The notes beneath the pieces are model-generated. The model was given only the letters and a program-made list of their open reading frames with translations. It did no database searches and was not told the DNA's origin. A stretch of DNA of 64,000 nucleotides from Nephromyces sp. MM_2019 (lineage: Eukaryota; Apicomplexa; Aconoidasida; Nephromycida): positions 21,188 to 85,187 of the forward strand of contig JADHZB010000608.1 of the NCBI GenBank assembly GCA_015657535.1. The letters are read 5' to 3'. Shown here in pieces: positions 52,278 through 64,000 of the stretch; position 1 is the first letter of the stretch; the number at the start of each line of letters is the position of its first letter. The position numbers and the translations under genes are program-made.

Positions 52278-52438
52278 TTAGTAATCTGCATAGATAGAAC
52301 ATATCATACAAAATTATTTATTGCAGCAAAATTAGGAAATAAGTTGTATCCAATTGTTGAAATTTATATACATGATGCTACTGGTATATTAGGATTCAGT
52401 AAAATGTATGAAAATTGGATAGATAAGTTAACATCTTA
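52278..52438 (+). other. Possible orphan terminal exon
   Basis: An open stretch ends at TAG 52438. It is preceded at 52325 by a good acceptor (TTTATTGCAG), and from there reads as ordinary protein (KLGNKLYPIVEIYIHD, GILGFSKMYENWIDKL). There is no upstream ATG in frame. It lies between the stop of uS10 and the TDP2-like gene. It could be an alternative 3' exon of uS10 (the phase of a donor inside exon 3 would permit it), an exon of an unseen gene, or a remnant. No family recognised. Confidence 0.35.
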
Positions 52439-52641
52439 GCTGACACACCTAAACTTTTGTTTAAGAGAATAGATTTCATTCACGATCGAAGTAAACTACA
52501 TTCTTGTTCTTTGTTCTTTAAGATAAATTTTATATAAATTTGAAGCTAGACTCTATTTTTATACCCATGATTGATTAGCCATTGACTCAGAGATAACTCG
52601 CACAAATATATTTTATTTATAAGCTTTTAAAAATATAGTGA

Positions 52642-54566
52642 ATGAGATTTAGCTTTTCCAGTTTTGCTTACCTTGTTTTTATAATCAATATCGACAAAAA
52701 TTATGGGTTCTATACTAATATCTTACTGCACTCTAGAACAAGTAATATAAATGGTAATACCTACTTGAGTAATGATGTACAAACCAGCCTTGTCGGATAT
52801 TTTCATATTAAGAAAAAGCACCTTTCAAAGAATCAATTAAAATTTTATGACTTCACAAAGATCGCCAATTATACTTCGAGGTAATTTACCTAATTAATAG
52901 AAGTTTACAATGATGATCAAATCTAATAAGTAGTCCTTATTTGAATTGATTTGTTTATACCTCAAGGAACTCTATTATGGGGAAGAGAAAATTAGACGAG
53001 GATATGGATAATAATCCCCAGAAAAGCACAAGTTTGAACAAAGCAAAAAAGATTGATATTATTGAGATAAAAGATTCCACTTTGGAGGAACCTTCAACAA
53101 CGGAAGAGAAGTCTTCAAACCATGCATTTGATCTCTTAACATGGTATTTCTCAAAATTTTTTTGCGGTACCTGAATACATACATTTCAGTGTCATGTATT
53201 TCATTCAGGAATTTGGATGGACTTGATGATCGTTTCCTTAGAATACGGATTGACTATATTTGTGATATTATAAAATTTACCAAGCCTGATGTTATTTTCT
53301 TGCAAGAAATTATAAAGCTTACTGAAGTAAAACTGAATTTTAAATTTATTTCCTACAACTTCCATTTACATTTTGCTTTTAGGAGAGATTACATAAGAAC
53401 TTAGCTGCGGATTACCACTTTATATTACCCAGGTATATTCAGCATCCCAATCTAATCAATAGATAAGAATTAGCTATATGATTCATACAGATGGGAAGAT
53501 AATCGAATTGCATCTTATTACTGCTTGATTTTAGTTTCAAAATCAACATGTTCAATATTTCCAGGTAACAACATACCAAAGAAAAATACAGTATGATGAA
53601 ATAAAAATTTGCACTCTCAAATTCAGACAATACACAAACTGATTGGTTTGAAAACTCGGTCATGTATAGATATCTTCTTTCTACATTAATCACATTAAAA
53701 AGTTTTCCTCAAGAAAGTATAGAATTAATGACCACACATTTGGAAAGTACATGGCAATTGTAAGTCAATTTTGGAGATTGAGTAATTTTATAATTTTAGA
53801 TAACTTATTTTATTTGTTTTTTAGTTCAAACCAAAGGGTTATCCAATTAAAAAAAGTTATTAAGAAACTCTGCAAGTAAAAAATGATTTTTCTTAAGCAG
53901 AGAAATTCTAAATGACAGAGTAACAATTATAATTACTCATTTCGTTCCATAGATTTGATATTAAGAATAATAACAAAGCTCGCTTAGTAACAAAAATATT
54001 TGGCGGTGACCTAAACCTAGTGGATAGCGAAGTTAAGAAAGCCAGTGAGACACTAAACCTCGTTACATCTTCAAAAAATAATTCATCTTACTTGTACCTT
54101 ATCAAACAGATTTACCAGAGCATATAAAGGATTGTTGGGAGGTACAATGCAAAAATTATATATTTCTTGTTTATTAACCCTACTTCACAAGCACTCCTGG
54201 AGCTTTTACAGTTTTTAGGATGCCCTCAAGAATCAAAGTACACCTGGGATCTCAAATTAAATAAAAACATTGAAAGTAGCGCTAAAAATAAAGCCAGGTT
54301 TGGGGATTATATAATTTATATTTTTCAGTCAAGACCAAATAGAAAGAATTTTTCAATTATTCATCAGGAGAAGATTTGATCGTATTTTTACATCTTCTAT
54401 AATTAAGGAAATGACTGCTGATTCTTCAAACCTTGAACCTGACCATATTTATATACCATATAGGATGAAGTTAATCGGAACTTCACATATTGAAGCTTGT
54501 GACATGTTTCCAAGTGACCACTTTGGTCTTTATACAAGGTTTCAACGTGTAAAATCTAATGAATAA
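52642..54566 (+). CDS. TDP2: TDP2-like tyrosyl-DNA phosphodiesterase
   Basis: Eleven exons: 52642-52880, 52967-53143, 53209-53326, 53383-53432, 53491-53564, 53627-53759, 53825-53875, 53953-54044, 54110-54141, 54203-54297, 54368-54566. All phases fit, giving 419 residues. It belongs to the endonuclease/exonuclease/phosphatase fold: LTWNLDGLD, VIFLQE, YYCLILVSKS, TTHLEST, GGDLNLVD, YTWDLKLN, RFDRIF and PSDHFGL, in TDP2 order and spacing. TDP2 hydrolyses 5'-tyrosyl-DNA bonds left by trapped topoisomerase II. All catalytic positions are present (Asn, Glu, Asp/Asn and His). The first exon adds about 80 residues with a hydrophobic start (FSSFAYLVFIINI), which could direct the protein to an organelle. 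An internal ATG in exon 2 (52977, MGKRKLDED) would instead give a nuclear-looking basic start. No UBA domain seen. Introns are 46-88 nt. Confidence 0.93.
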
Positions 54567-54855
54567 TATTTTTTAGCTTGATTCTAAATTTGAATATAAA
54601 ATGAAATATGATTATTCAGATATAAAAACTGTTAGAAAAATTATGTATACTTTAAATTTATTAAAATTATGTAAGGCAAAATGACAATAAAAAATCTTAT
54701 TTGATCAATTTTACGACCTTGATAGAGTAACAAACGGATTATATATTTTATTGTATATACATAAAAATTAAAAGCATAACATTTATGTTTTCTATAACTC
54801 TATATGTAACTCAATTAGAATTAAAGACTTTGGAATCTAAGACTAAGCAGAAAAT

Positions 54856-55770
54856 ATGTACTCTCGATTTAAGATTTGTTTAATACTTTTACTTGTTGGT
54901 TTAGTTATATTACACCCAAAGTATCCAGCACTTGCCACATCTATAGATGGAAAAGCTCCCAAAAAAGTAAAAAAAATCACAAGATAAAAATTTACAAATC
55001 TTTGTTGTTAAGAAGCGTAGTAAAAAAAAGAAGGGATCGAGGGGAGCAAAGGCAGCAGGTGGTATCGGTGGAGCACTAGATGATCTCTTGGGCGGTGGCA
55101 GTACAGGATTAGTAACGATGCTTAAATCTCTATAATATTATACCAATAAATTACATTCCAGACCCTTGAAATAGAGCCCGATGATGGTATGCTTTTTGAA
55201 TTGTAAACTAATTTGAAGCTTCATCAAAACTTCACTTACAGACGATGCAGAAGACTATGATTGTTAGTAACGATGCCTAAAGTTCATTACCATGTTTTAT
55301 TTTTCATCAAGTTTTACCAAGACCTATGGCTGCCAGCTATGAGGGTGCTTTAACTAGTCTCTCAAATCTGCAACCTGGGGTTAGCCAATATGTCAGAAAT
55401 TTTTGACACCTAACTAGCATCACATATTTTTGTTCAGGAAATTCAAACTTTGGTGAAATGCTTACAATCTATCTGTTCATTACAAAATATGTTTTTTAAT
55501 TTCGGAAATATAGGAAGATAATATTTTTATACCTCAAGACTATCCACATGGTATGCTTAATTCAAATTTGCAAAATATGATCGAAGATGTTTTAAATTTT
55601 TGTAGCCAATGAGGTTTTGAAATTGAGTTTCATTCTTTAGATTGAAAATACTGACAATTAAGGAATACTCACCTCATGGAATGAGATTTTCTCAAATCAA
55701 ACAACAGCAGATGAACCCTAAGAATATAAATAATATGTTCGAAAGATTGGCTCCACAATTATTAATTTAG
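54856..55770 (+). CDS. Small secreted-type protein with micro-exons
   Basis: Nine proposed exons: 54856-54966, 55013-55111, 55162-55186, 55242-55262, 55312-55379, 55438-55452, 55514-55550, 55606-55613, 55663-55770. They give about 163 residues through eight introns of 46-61 nt. Exon 1 encodes a textbook signal peptide (CLILLLVGLVIL, then an Ala-Leu-Ala site). Next come a Lys-rich patch (KRSKKKKG), a Gly/Ala segment (GGIGGALDDLLGGG), an acidic cluster (EIEPDDDDAEDYD), and a C-terminus ending QQQMNPKNINNMFERL. No family recognised. All phases match and every intron has GT..AG ends, but the 8- and 15-nt exons are unusual, and stops available in exon 4 or exon 8 would give shorter products. It lies directly downstream of TDP2 on the same strand. 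Probably secreted or rout­ed to secretory organelles. Confidence 0.58.
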
Positions 55771-56837
55771 GTTACAAACAATATCTTGTTATATAAATGA
55801 AAAACAATAATTAATTTCTCAGGAGTTGATTTGTATTTTTACACAATAATAATTTAAAGTAAATAGGATTTTACTTTTAAATTAAACAACACAAATAAAA
55901 TCGTACAAATCAAGTTGACAACCATATTCTGAGAAATATTTTGACAATATCTCTAGGAAATTGATAATCTTTATTCTTGAGATATTAAATATTCTTAATA
56001 ACAATTTATTAGTTTTATTTCAAAATTATCATCTAAGATTGATTAATTAATGCTTGAATCTTAATCCAATAATCTTAATAAAGAATTGTACAAACATTCT
56101 AATCTAAAATCAATCAATTATATTTATTTGAATAAGATTAATAAAAAATCATCTTATAAGATAAAAAGAGTATTCAATATTTCACTTAAAAAATTTTTAA
56201 AAAAAAATTAATAAATAAGATTTGCAACATTTAACAGAATAATTAGGAGTTTCAAAATTATAGAATCTTGAACATAGATGGACAACTTGCTCACTTAAAT
56301 TTAAATAGCTTCAATAGATGACTAATTAGAATGAAAGCAAGAGGTCTCCCACAGGAGCATATAATATTTTTAGAAAGGTGATAAAAATTTTTTGACGTAG
56401 CAGCTAATTAGCATGAATAATCACCAATAGAAATAATTGTCTTTAAATTGAGTAATACTTACCTGGAGCTAATTTCTAGCGAGTTAATTAAATACGACAT
56501 GAAAATGTAACCAATTAGATAACTTCATACTACAGATGGATGACTTAAATGTGTATATATATATATATAATTAATCAATTACTTATAAATCCTGCTTCAA
56601 GATTATTCTCACAAAGCATAAATCGCTCTTGTAATTTTTACTTATCGTTTTAAAAGACAACAAGTTTGAACAAGAACAAAACTTTTAAAGACATTATGCA
56701 CCCTATTGACTAATTATCTTAAAAACTTATACTGGATTGTTTTATCAGTGTATCAAAATTTTATAGGATAATATCTTAATTGTTTCCAATACTCCAAAGT
56801 GAAAAAGTAACATAGAACTTCTTTCATTTTGTTGCTC
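55771..56837. other. Intergenic, AT-rich
   Basis: No gene supported. On the minus strand near 56440-56510 there is a perfect-looking donor (CAG|GTAAGTATT) followed 59 nt later by an acceptor, with short open frames on both sides. This may be further exons of the small minus-strand gene starting at 57016. Confidence 0.4.
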
Positions 56838-57016
56838 TCAGCAAAAAAATGAAGGAGATACGGGTAGGGGTTGAATAGCTGCCATATAATCAATTACTGG
56901 AAATGATTCTGAATTTAGACATGTGCTACAAATTCACAAATTTTATAAATTTTCATACTTTACTTTTATTACAGCAGAATAGTCAACAAGATTGATGAAG
57001 GAACATGATTCCTCAT
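56838..57016 (-). CDS. Tiny secreted-type ORF, two exons
   Basis: Exons 57016-56973 and 56925-56838, joined in phase 2 across a 47-nt GT..AG intron, encode 43 residues. The first 20 (starts MRNHVPSS, then ILLTILLTCL) look like a signal peptide, with likely cleavage after Cys-Leu-Asn-Ser. The rest is short, Pro-rich and ends in Cys. The intron size matches the neighbouring micro-exon gene. It may continue into further exons to the left. No family recognised. Confidence 0.38.
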
Positions 57017-57391
57017 AATCCAAACTGTTCTTCACCTGAATTATTACTATCTGATGACTACCTTTCAATATAAACAAACCCTAATAAAAAACCCACTTAA
57101 ATCTTGAATGTGTTACCAAGATGTTAACTTATCTCATATAAGCCAACACATAGTCCTATAAGGTAAGGTGATCTATAATGATCTGAATTTCAGTGTTGAG
57201 ATATTTTAATCAATGAATTTTTATTATAAATCTGAAATTCAGCATAAAAATTATTTACTATTTATATCTCATTGTATACAAATTCATAAATTTAAAAATC
57301 ATGTAGCTGGACATATCCCAATTCACCTAAATGTTTTTATAAGTAAATAATATAAACCTGTAAATAATAAGATGGAACATCATCAATTGTA
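57017..57391. other. Intergenic between divergent genes
   Basis: About 375 bases, AT-rich, with no exon. It would carry the promoters of the tiny minus-strand ORF and the channel gene. Confidence 0.4.
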
Positions 57392-60300
57392 ATGAAGAAT
57401 ATGACTATTGATGCTGAAACAAACAATTATCTGAAAACTGACACTGCGTTTGGTGAATCTGCTTATAAGTTTTACCCTATTAACAATTTATTAGATACAA
57501 TTTACTGTGCTATAGGTAACCCCTTAGATTCAACAAATATTACAAGGAATTTCCCACCAAAATATATCAAAATCCCTTTTAAGACTATACCTAAGGTCGT
57601 CTGAAAATTTCCTATATATGACTTGGATCACTATTATTAGCAATACATTTTTAACTTATAGAATTGTGAGCTATATCATAAGGACAAGGCACCATCCTTA
57701 AATGAAGAAGGAACTTACAACTTTCAACTAAGTAGTATAAACGATCAACTCGTTGACTCTACTAGTGAAAGCTATGAAAGTGCAATTAACGATTGTAATC
57801 ATAATACACTTTGATTTGATTGCACCTGTTATCCTGGTCTATATATAATCTTAGTATCTTCAACAAGATATCTTTGCAATAATTCTCTTAATTTCTATAC
57901 ATAGATTCATTCTATAGCTATTAAACATCATATGGCCATTACATATTCTACTACCAATACCTACTTAATAAACATTACACACCCTAAAATCAATACAACG
58001 TCTGTGATCATTATACATCCTATAATCTTTTCATATTTTATAACCCTTATCCTAGGTCCAAACAAACAATCTAACCAAGAAGATGATGTAAAAGAAAGAA
58101 AATCAGATGCTAGAAAGTCGGGTAGATGTTGGAATTTATTTGAACGGATGTACCTTGAGCGTTCAAGTTTATTTCACACACTCTTGGGCTTGTTTATATG
58201 GTTAACAGCCCTCTCTGTCTGCTTGACAACAATAGGATTACCTGACATTCCATCAAAGATAGTAAGCCTGTGGAATTGATAAGAAAACTCATAGTTTGTG
58301 TGGATAATTTTATTATATAAAATTTAGACCTTATTTGTGCACACAATTGCTTATATTAATACAAAATCTTAATTTTGCATACGATTCCTTAGATATACCC
58401 AAAATTGTACATATGTGCATGTAATTCCTTATACAACTCCTAAATCATGTGCTTTCATACGACTCTTAAATCATATGCCTTCACACGACTCTTAAATCAT
58501 ATGCCTTCATACGACTCTTAAATCATGTGCCTTCATACGACTCTTTACATAAATTCTATATATTTTTGTATAACAAAGATCACATCTATTTTATTTTTCT
58601 AAATAAATTAGGAATATTGGCGATGGCTACTTTTTATATCATGTATATTTACAACATTTGGGATCTTCATAACCCTTTCTACTCTTGTAAAACTATTACT
58701 TGTAAAGATACACATTTCAGCTAAACTCTATTATCACTGTGAGTCTAGATATATTATTAAATATACATATATGTATATGTAATTTTATATTCCAAGAGTG
58801 TACACACTATAAAATTTTTCCATTTCTCCAATTTTTTTTTTGCTATTTTCCTCTTTTTATCCATTTCTCCTTTTTTATATTCAACTTTTTTTCATGTTCG
58901 CTCTTTTTTTATTTTCCATTTTTTCATTTTCCAATTTTTTATATTTTCCTTATTTTATTAACTTTTAGGTATAACAAGCCTTCTTTACTTTGGAATATTA
59001 CTCAGTAGTTATTTATACTACTTATTTATATTTTATCACCTTTATGAAGCATACATAAGACCTATTGAACAATGGATTGTATTAATAATAAGGACACTCT
59101 TGATAATTTCTCTTATCTTTAGTTCTCAGGTTAAAAATTAACACATTATGAAAATGAATTATTTTTATGAATATGATTACACAAGCGTCCATTACTATAT
59201 TTTTATTATAAAATTTACAATTAAATGCATGCATTTCCTTCAGTACCTGATCTCCTCTATTATCATTGTAACATTACGACATTACTCGATTTATTCAAGA
59301 TATTCACAGCTCAGAGAATTAACTATAAGGAAAAGATTTATTAATTTACTAAATAGATATTGTCTAATGGTTTCACATCTTGAACAATCAATCAAATCAA
59401 GTGGACAAGAAAAAATAATATTAAACTTTATGGGTGAATATAGTCATGATATAAACTCTTCTTCATCACCTAATAATGAAAATAGAGAGGAAGACTATAT
59501 AGATGTGTGCAGACCTGAAGAATATGATACTAAAACAACACGTATACCTCAGAAAAATCACATAGCACACCCTTCACAAAATATTGAATCATTTGAATTT
59601 AGATTATTTAATTCAAACTGTTCGATTAGGTTACCAAATTGGGAGATAGATAGTAATTGCACTAGGGTCTCATCATTTGATTTGATGGATTCATTAGATC
59701 ACGAAATTGGTGGTTTAAATGAAATTGACTGCTCTATATTTATAGATAGAGATAAATATTTCAATGGTTTATTATTATGGATCAATAATCAATATAAATT
59801 ATGCCATAACACACACACAGTTAGACAATTTGTTACAATCTTTGAATCCCAACTTATTAGATATATTCATTTTTGTAATGCTTGGATTATATTGAAGTTT
59901 CCATATCCAAGTGAAAACTTACTTATCTTACACTCTTTACTTTATCTAATTTGGCCCCTAAAATTGAGCTACTTTCATTGTTCATCTCGATTAAATGATC
60001 AGTTTTTTGAGCCATCATGTAAGTTTATATATTCTTCAAGCCCATACACGAACACACGTTTATTTATGTGGAGTTTTTCAACCTCAGTTCTACATATTTT
60101 TATTTATGCTTTTATAAACTTAATTTTAAACATTTTTGTTTAGATTTCTTTAAGCTCAATTTTACACTTTTTTATTAATGTAAATTTAAATTATATTATA
60201 GAAATGAATTTCCAATTGTATAGTGTGTCTAAACTTGTATTATTATGAATTATAATTTTAATTTATATTATAGAAATTCAATTTTTCATACCTTTTTATA

Positions 60301-62832
60301 TTCATGTAAACTTACCTTGAATCTATTAAAATATATTTTACTTTGTTTTACACACAGCTTATAACACAGCAACATCTACCAAAAACCAAGTAATTAATCT
60401 ACTTAGATCATCTCTCTATTTATCAGCACGCACAACCAAGTCATTAACAAGCAATAAATAATTGTTTTCTATAGATATTACCAATTATCCAAGAGTATAT
60501 AAAGAATATATCATATAGGGAATTCAAAAGTTATAATGCTTTATTTAATCCAATGGGTAATACAATAATAATACTCTATAATTTATATATATAACACGCA
60601 TAATAGATATAATATATGATCTCTTAATAGCGCACAATAATAAACTTTAACTGTTTTAATATTAACAAAAAATCATTTACTATTTTGAATATGTGTGTAG
60701 ACAAACCGGAATACAATTCAAAAAAGGTTGAAATATTTTTTACTGAAACATTGGCACTTAATGAGAAGATAGATACTGCAATGAATGTAAACATTCTATA
60801 TACATACATATAGAAAATTTTTTTTACCATTATAAATATATCATTATTAAATATATATACAAATTAACAAGATTGTAAACATATATACACACACACAATT
60901 ATAACTTTTTTATTATAGTATTATAAATATGTTATTATTATCTATATAGATTAACGAATCATGCCTCAAGAAACTTGAGCGTATTTCATTGATTGTTATG
61001 TCTACTCTTACACCCCTTATCTACTCTTTGATATCAACAATTCCCACTTATATCAAAATTGGCCTAAATCTTATCATATTGCTCATCCTAGTCTATATCG
61101 GTTAGCAATCACAAACTTGACCCTTATACACACATTAAACATATTATACAGATATATAGCACACACACTATATATATATATATTTAGTAAAACTAAACAT
61201 ATACATGCATACATACTTATATAACACACATCGAATATATTTTTTCAATAATAGGGTTTAAAACATTTTCGATAATTAAAATTTACATTTTCCTATTAAT
61301 TGAACATCCATTTGATATAAATGATGAAGTTATTTTTGATTCGGAAGAGCACTTAACAAAAATACTTAATATAAATACACAAGACACATTAATTAAGCCA
61401 ATTAAATCATCTGAGGTAATCAATATAATAAATTGTGTGAACAATAAAACGACTGAAAAATCATGCAATCAATATATACACAAAATACAGACACATATAT
61501 ATCATACATACATCACGCACAAACATTTTTGTTACACACAGACACATAAAAAATACAAACACATCACTCACACACACAAATCATACACACACAAAATACA
61601 AATACATTACCCACACGCGCAAATCATACACGCACATCACACACATTTACACACATACACACATTTTAGGTTATGATCCCAAACCATGTAATTAAAAAAT
61701 ATAAAGTAATTAATTTTACAAAATTATATAAAAAAGTTGGATTGGACTTATATTACCAAATTTCATCAAAGCATTGGAATGATTATCTTGAGGTAAGAAA
61801 TTAACTATACATACTCGATATATAAGTGTCAATATAAATTCACCATTTTAATAAAAATTTTCCATTTTGTATGTATCTGTGTGTGTGTGTGTGTATGTGT
61901 GTGTTCGATTTTTCAAAGACAATTAGCATTTGTTTCCATATACTTAACTTATATTCTTATACACACATTTCATCATTTTACTAAAAGCATTCAATTTTAT
62001 ATATAGGTGCATATGTTTGTGTGTGATGTTTACAGAGATGGTTATCACTTGTTTTAATTGAATTTTGCTCATTTCATGATTTTTGGGTTTCTTCTCCAAG
62101 GCCTACATCACGTTATCATACAACACACCCCACAAAGCAAGAGGTTTATGTATGTTGATGTTTGTGCTTATAACCAATATATAGAAATTACTTGATTTTA
62201 AATCACCATATGCTTTTTTTCTTAAATTATTGGTATGCTTATAAACACATTTTTACATATTTATTTTGTATATTTATATATACAAAATGTATATTTACAT
62301 ATATTATAGAATTGACACAAACTTCATGCAAATAAACTTTTTGGATCACATATTCACAAAATTTAACTAGAGTATATATATATTTATATACATATATCAA
62401 TTTTATAATTAGGTTAACATTTCATTAGCATACAGATATTTTTATAATTCACAACCCAATATACAAAGTAACATAAAAGAACTTGAAGAGTAAGTATGAA
62501 TTTACACACTTTGTGAATAAATATATAAATATAACTAAATATATTCATCTAAAGCTATACACTTTGTAAATAATTGTTTAAAACTACACATGTATATAGA
62601 GTTACACATTTCACAAATACTTATATAAATCTTAGCATATGTATTTAGCATTACATTATTTGTAAATAACTATATAAATATAATTAAATAAATAAATTTG
62701 TGTATATATAGTTATATGGAGAAAAGATTGGGCAAACTCTTTATTCCTATAGAATTCCCAGCATTTAATAATTACACACACATGAATAATATACAACCAA
62801 GGAGGTTATTTAATACAAACAACCGCATTTAA
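57392..62832 (+). CDS. MscS-like mechanosensitive ion channel
   Basis: Fifteen exons: 57392-57595, 57662-57794, 58056-58261, 58612-58738, 58969-59129, 59244-60018, 60358-60389, 60475-60556, 60701-60786, 60950-61100, 61255-61415, 61670-61792, 62036-62143, 62413-62489, 62712-62832. Phases agree, giving about 848 residues. A cytosolic N-terminus is followed by about four membrane helices (HTLLGLFIWLTALSV, LLFISCIFTTFGIFITL, SLLYFGILLSSYLYYLF, VLIIRTLLIISLIF), a long cytosolic loop of about 250 residues (exon 6), then two more helices. The pore-end signature EHPFDINDEVIFD (about 669-681) and VMIPNHVI match the eukaryotic MSL/MscS family, which releases ions under membrane tension. The exon 2-3 and 6-8 joins are the least certain. 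A separate short gene ending at 57814 is the alternative if exon 2 is not spliced to exon 3. Probably at the plasma membrane or an organelle. Confidence 0.88.
58441..58544 (+). repeat. 26-bp tandem repeat, four copies
   Basis: Four head-to-tail units of 26 bp, each starting TAAATCAT and ending ACGACTCT, with one to three differences between copies. It lies in the third intron of the channel gene. Confidence 0.92.
58814..58968 (+). repeat. Long polypyrimidine tract before an acceptor
   Basis: About 150 nt of almost unbroken T/C with TTTTCC and TTTCTCC steps, ending in TATTAACTTTTAG, the acceptor of channel exon 5. Seen directly; far longer than the pyrimidine tract of other introns in the window. 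Confidence 0.85.
61500..61669 (+). repeat. CA-rich intronic repeat
   Basis: Imperfect tandem CA/ATACACAC repeats fill the end of the intron before channel exon 12. A GT microsatellite follows in the next intron at about 61878-61904. These produce spurious His-Thr open frames. Confidence 0.85.
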
Positions 62833-63968
62833 ATTATTTTTTTATTAAATTATTTTTATTTTTGGCAAATTACAAACACATACATCTTACCTTATTTTTC
62901 AATGAGAAAATAAATTTTTTTTTCATTATAATTTATAAACTATTGTCTAAATAACTAAGCACACTTGATAAGCTCCTTATATAATTATAATAATGTTTAT
63001 ATGTATAAAGATATATAATATAATTCGCTTAGACACACGCACATATATAAGATATATATTTATATCTATTTCTTTGCATGTTTGTGGTTTTAAAACTCAA
63101 TATGTCATAATATTATGCATATATAGGCTATAGGCAGCATAAAATTTTGTGTGTATGTGTGTGTGGCTTAAGACTTTCAAATGTATGATACTACTATTTA
63201 AAATATCAAAGTGTTTAATATATATAAAAATTAAAAAATTCATTGATATACATATATATATATATATTGCCAAATAAATGACATATCAAATTCTTATGAA
63301 TACTTAACCATAAACGCTTCATATGATGCTAAGCCTATACATTTTTGTTGATGATTTACATACATTTATTTACGTATATATGTGCCACTATATAAATGTA
63401 TGCATATGTAATTGGTAGATGAAATGCAAAACTTGTCCACACTGCTTTATTTGCAAACCAGGCTGAATGTATATCTTCACATATAAAAACACACAACAAA
63501 GACATTTATACCCAAACACACAACACTTATTTGTGATCATATACGCATTAACACACAGAGCGACACCCACACACAAAGCACAGACAGAGACACACACCAA
63601 GCACATACAGAGACACACACATACGCACAGATAACACACACACACACATAAACATTACTTACCATAACATTGATGACAACATTTACACTACTGATATATT
63701 CTAGTTAAAACACATATATGTAACATATATATACAACACCTAGATAGATGTGTCACCTATACATGCATTATTCTACACGCACATGGACCAGTAAGATACT
63801 AAGTTAAAACAAGTGTGTGTATAATTCAAATCACACTATAGGCTATTAAAACAATTAAATTTACTCTCATATTCATCAAAGATAAAATTTTTAAGATGTT
63901 ATAGGATTATAGTAGCCAGGCCTATACCTAATTTAACACCTCCGCAACATCATCTACAAGACATTGTG

Positions 63969-64000
<32 letters not shown>
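62833..64000. other. Downstream of channel gene, repeat-rich
   Basis: About 1.2 kb with CA runs (63480-63650) and TA runs. The window ends inside a (TA)n tract starting near 63974. No exon supported. Confidence 0.5.

Noticed and set aside
57932..58055. Possible first exon of the channel starting at ATG 57932
   Set aside because: The stretch looks like intron and ends in a branch-point-like and acceptor sequence. Joining 57794 to 58056 keeps phase and links the upstream frame to the channel.
58441..58544. CRISPR-like array
   Set aside because: Units are directly adjacent with no unique spacers, and the region is a eukaryotic intron.
60019..60143. Extension of channel exon 6 to a stop at 60143
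   Set aside because: A strong donor (T|GTAAGTTT) at 60019 precedes it, and the extension lacks later channel motifs.

Overview
The window is nuclear DNA from an AT-rich, intron-rich protist, most probably an apicomplexan or a close alveolate relative. Three things point there. One gene encodes a protein with about six AP2-like DNA-binding domains of the ApiAP2 type. The neighbourhood carries calcineurin A, an EGF-repeat secreted protein and an MscS-like channel. TAA, TAG and TGA all serve as stops, so the code is standard. I cannot name the genus. Most genes are broken into many exons, so they had to be rebuilt by hand from splice sites (GT..AG plus one apparent GC..AG), reading phase and family motifs. 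No homology search or RNA evidence was available.

Layout: (-) partial gene with a possible ACDC-like domain, 120-1124; (-) multi-AP2 protein, 2782-5967; repeat-rich gap; (+) Ptc5/PDP-type PP2C phosphatase in nine exons, 9807-13631; (-) alanine-rich ORF, 13789-14163; (-) degenerate protein kinase in ten exons, 15109-17038; (-) secreted EGF-repeat protein, 17701-19750; (+) UDP-glucose 6-dehydrogenase in ten exons, 22182-26695; (-) MINDY-type deubiquitinase, 28070-30033; long gap; (+) IQ-motif plus CBM48-like protein, 35692-39746; (-) calcineurin A in 17 exons, 42231-48218; long gap; (+) ribosomal protein uS10, 51482-52142; (+) TDP2-like phosphodiesterase in eleven exons, 52642-54566; (+) small secreted-type protein with micro-exons, 54856-55770; (-) tiny secreted-type ORF, 56838-57016; (+) MscS-like channel in 15 exons, 57392-62832.

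The genes do not form one pathway. They are a mixed eukaryotic neighbourhood: transcription control (AP2), Ca/calmodulin signalling (calcineurin, IQ protein), sugar-nucleotide and possibly polysaccharide biology (UGDH, CBM48), ubiquitin editing, DNA-adduct repair, translation and secretion. Two intron styles are visible. TDP2, the small secreted gene, the kinase and the EGF gene have mostly compact introns, many of 45-120 nt. UGDH, the IQ-CBM gene, calcineurin and the channel have long introns packed with CA/TG and TA microsatellites.

The most interesting items are the IQ-CBM48 fusion, the kinase that has lost several catalytic residues and uses a GC-AG intron, a calcineurin autoinhibitory exon isolated behind a long last intron, the micro-exon secreted gene, and a UGDH tail encoded by a CA microsatellite.
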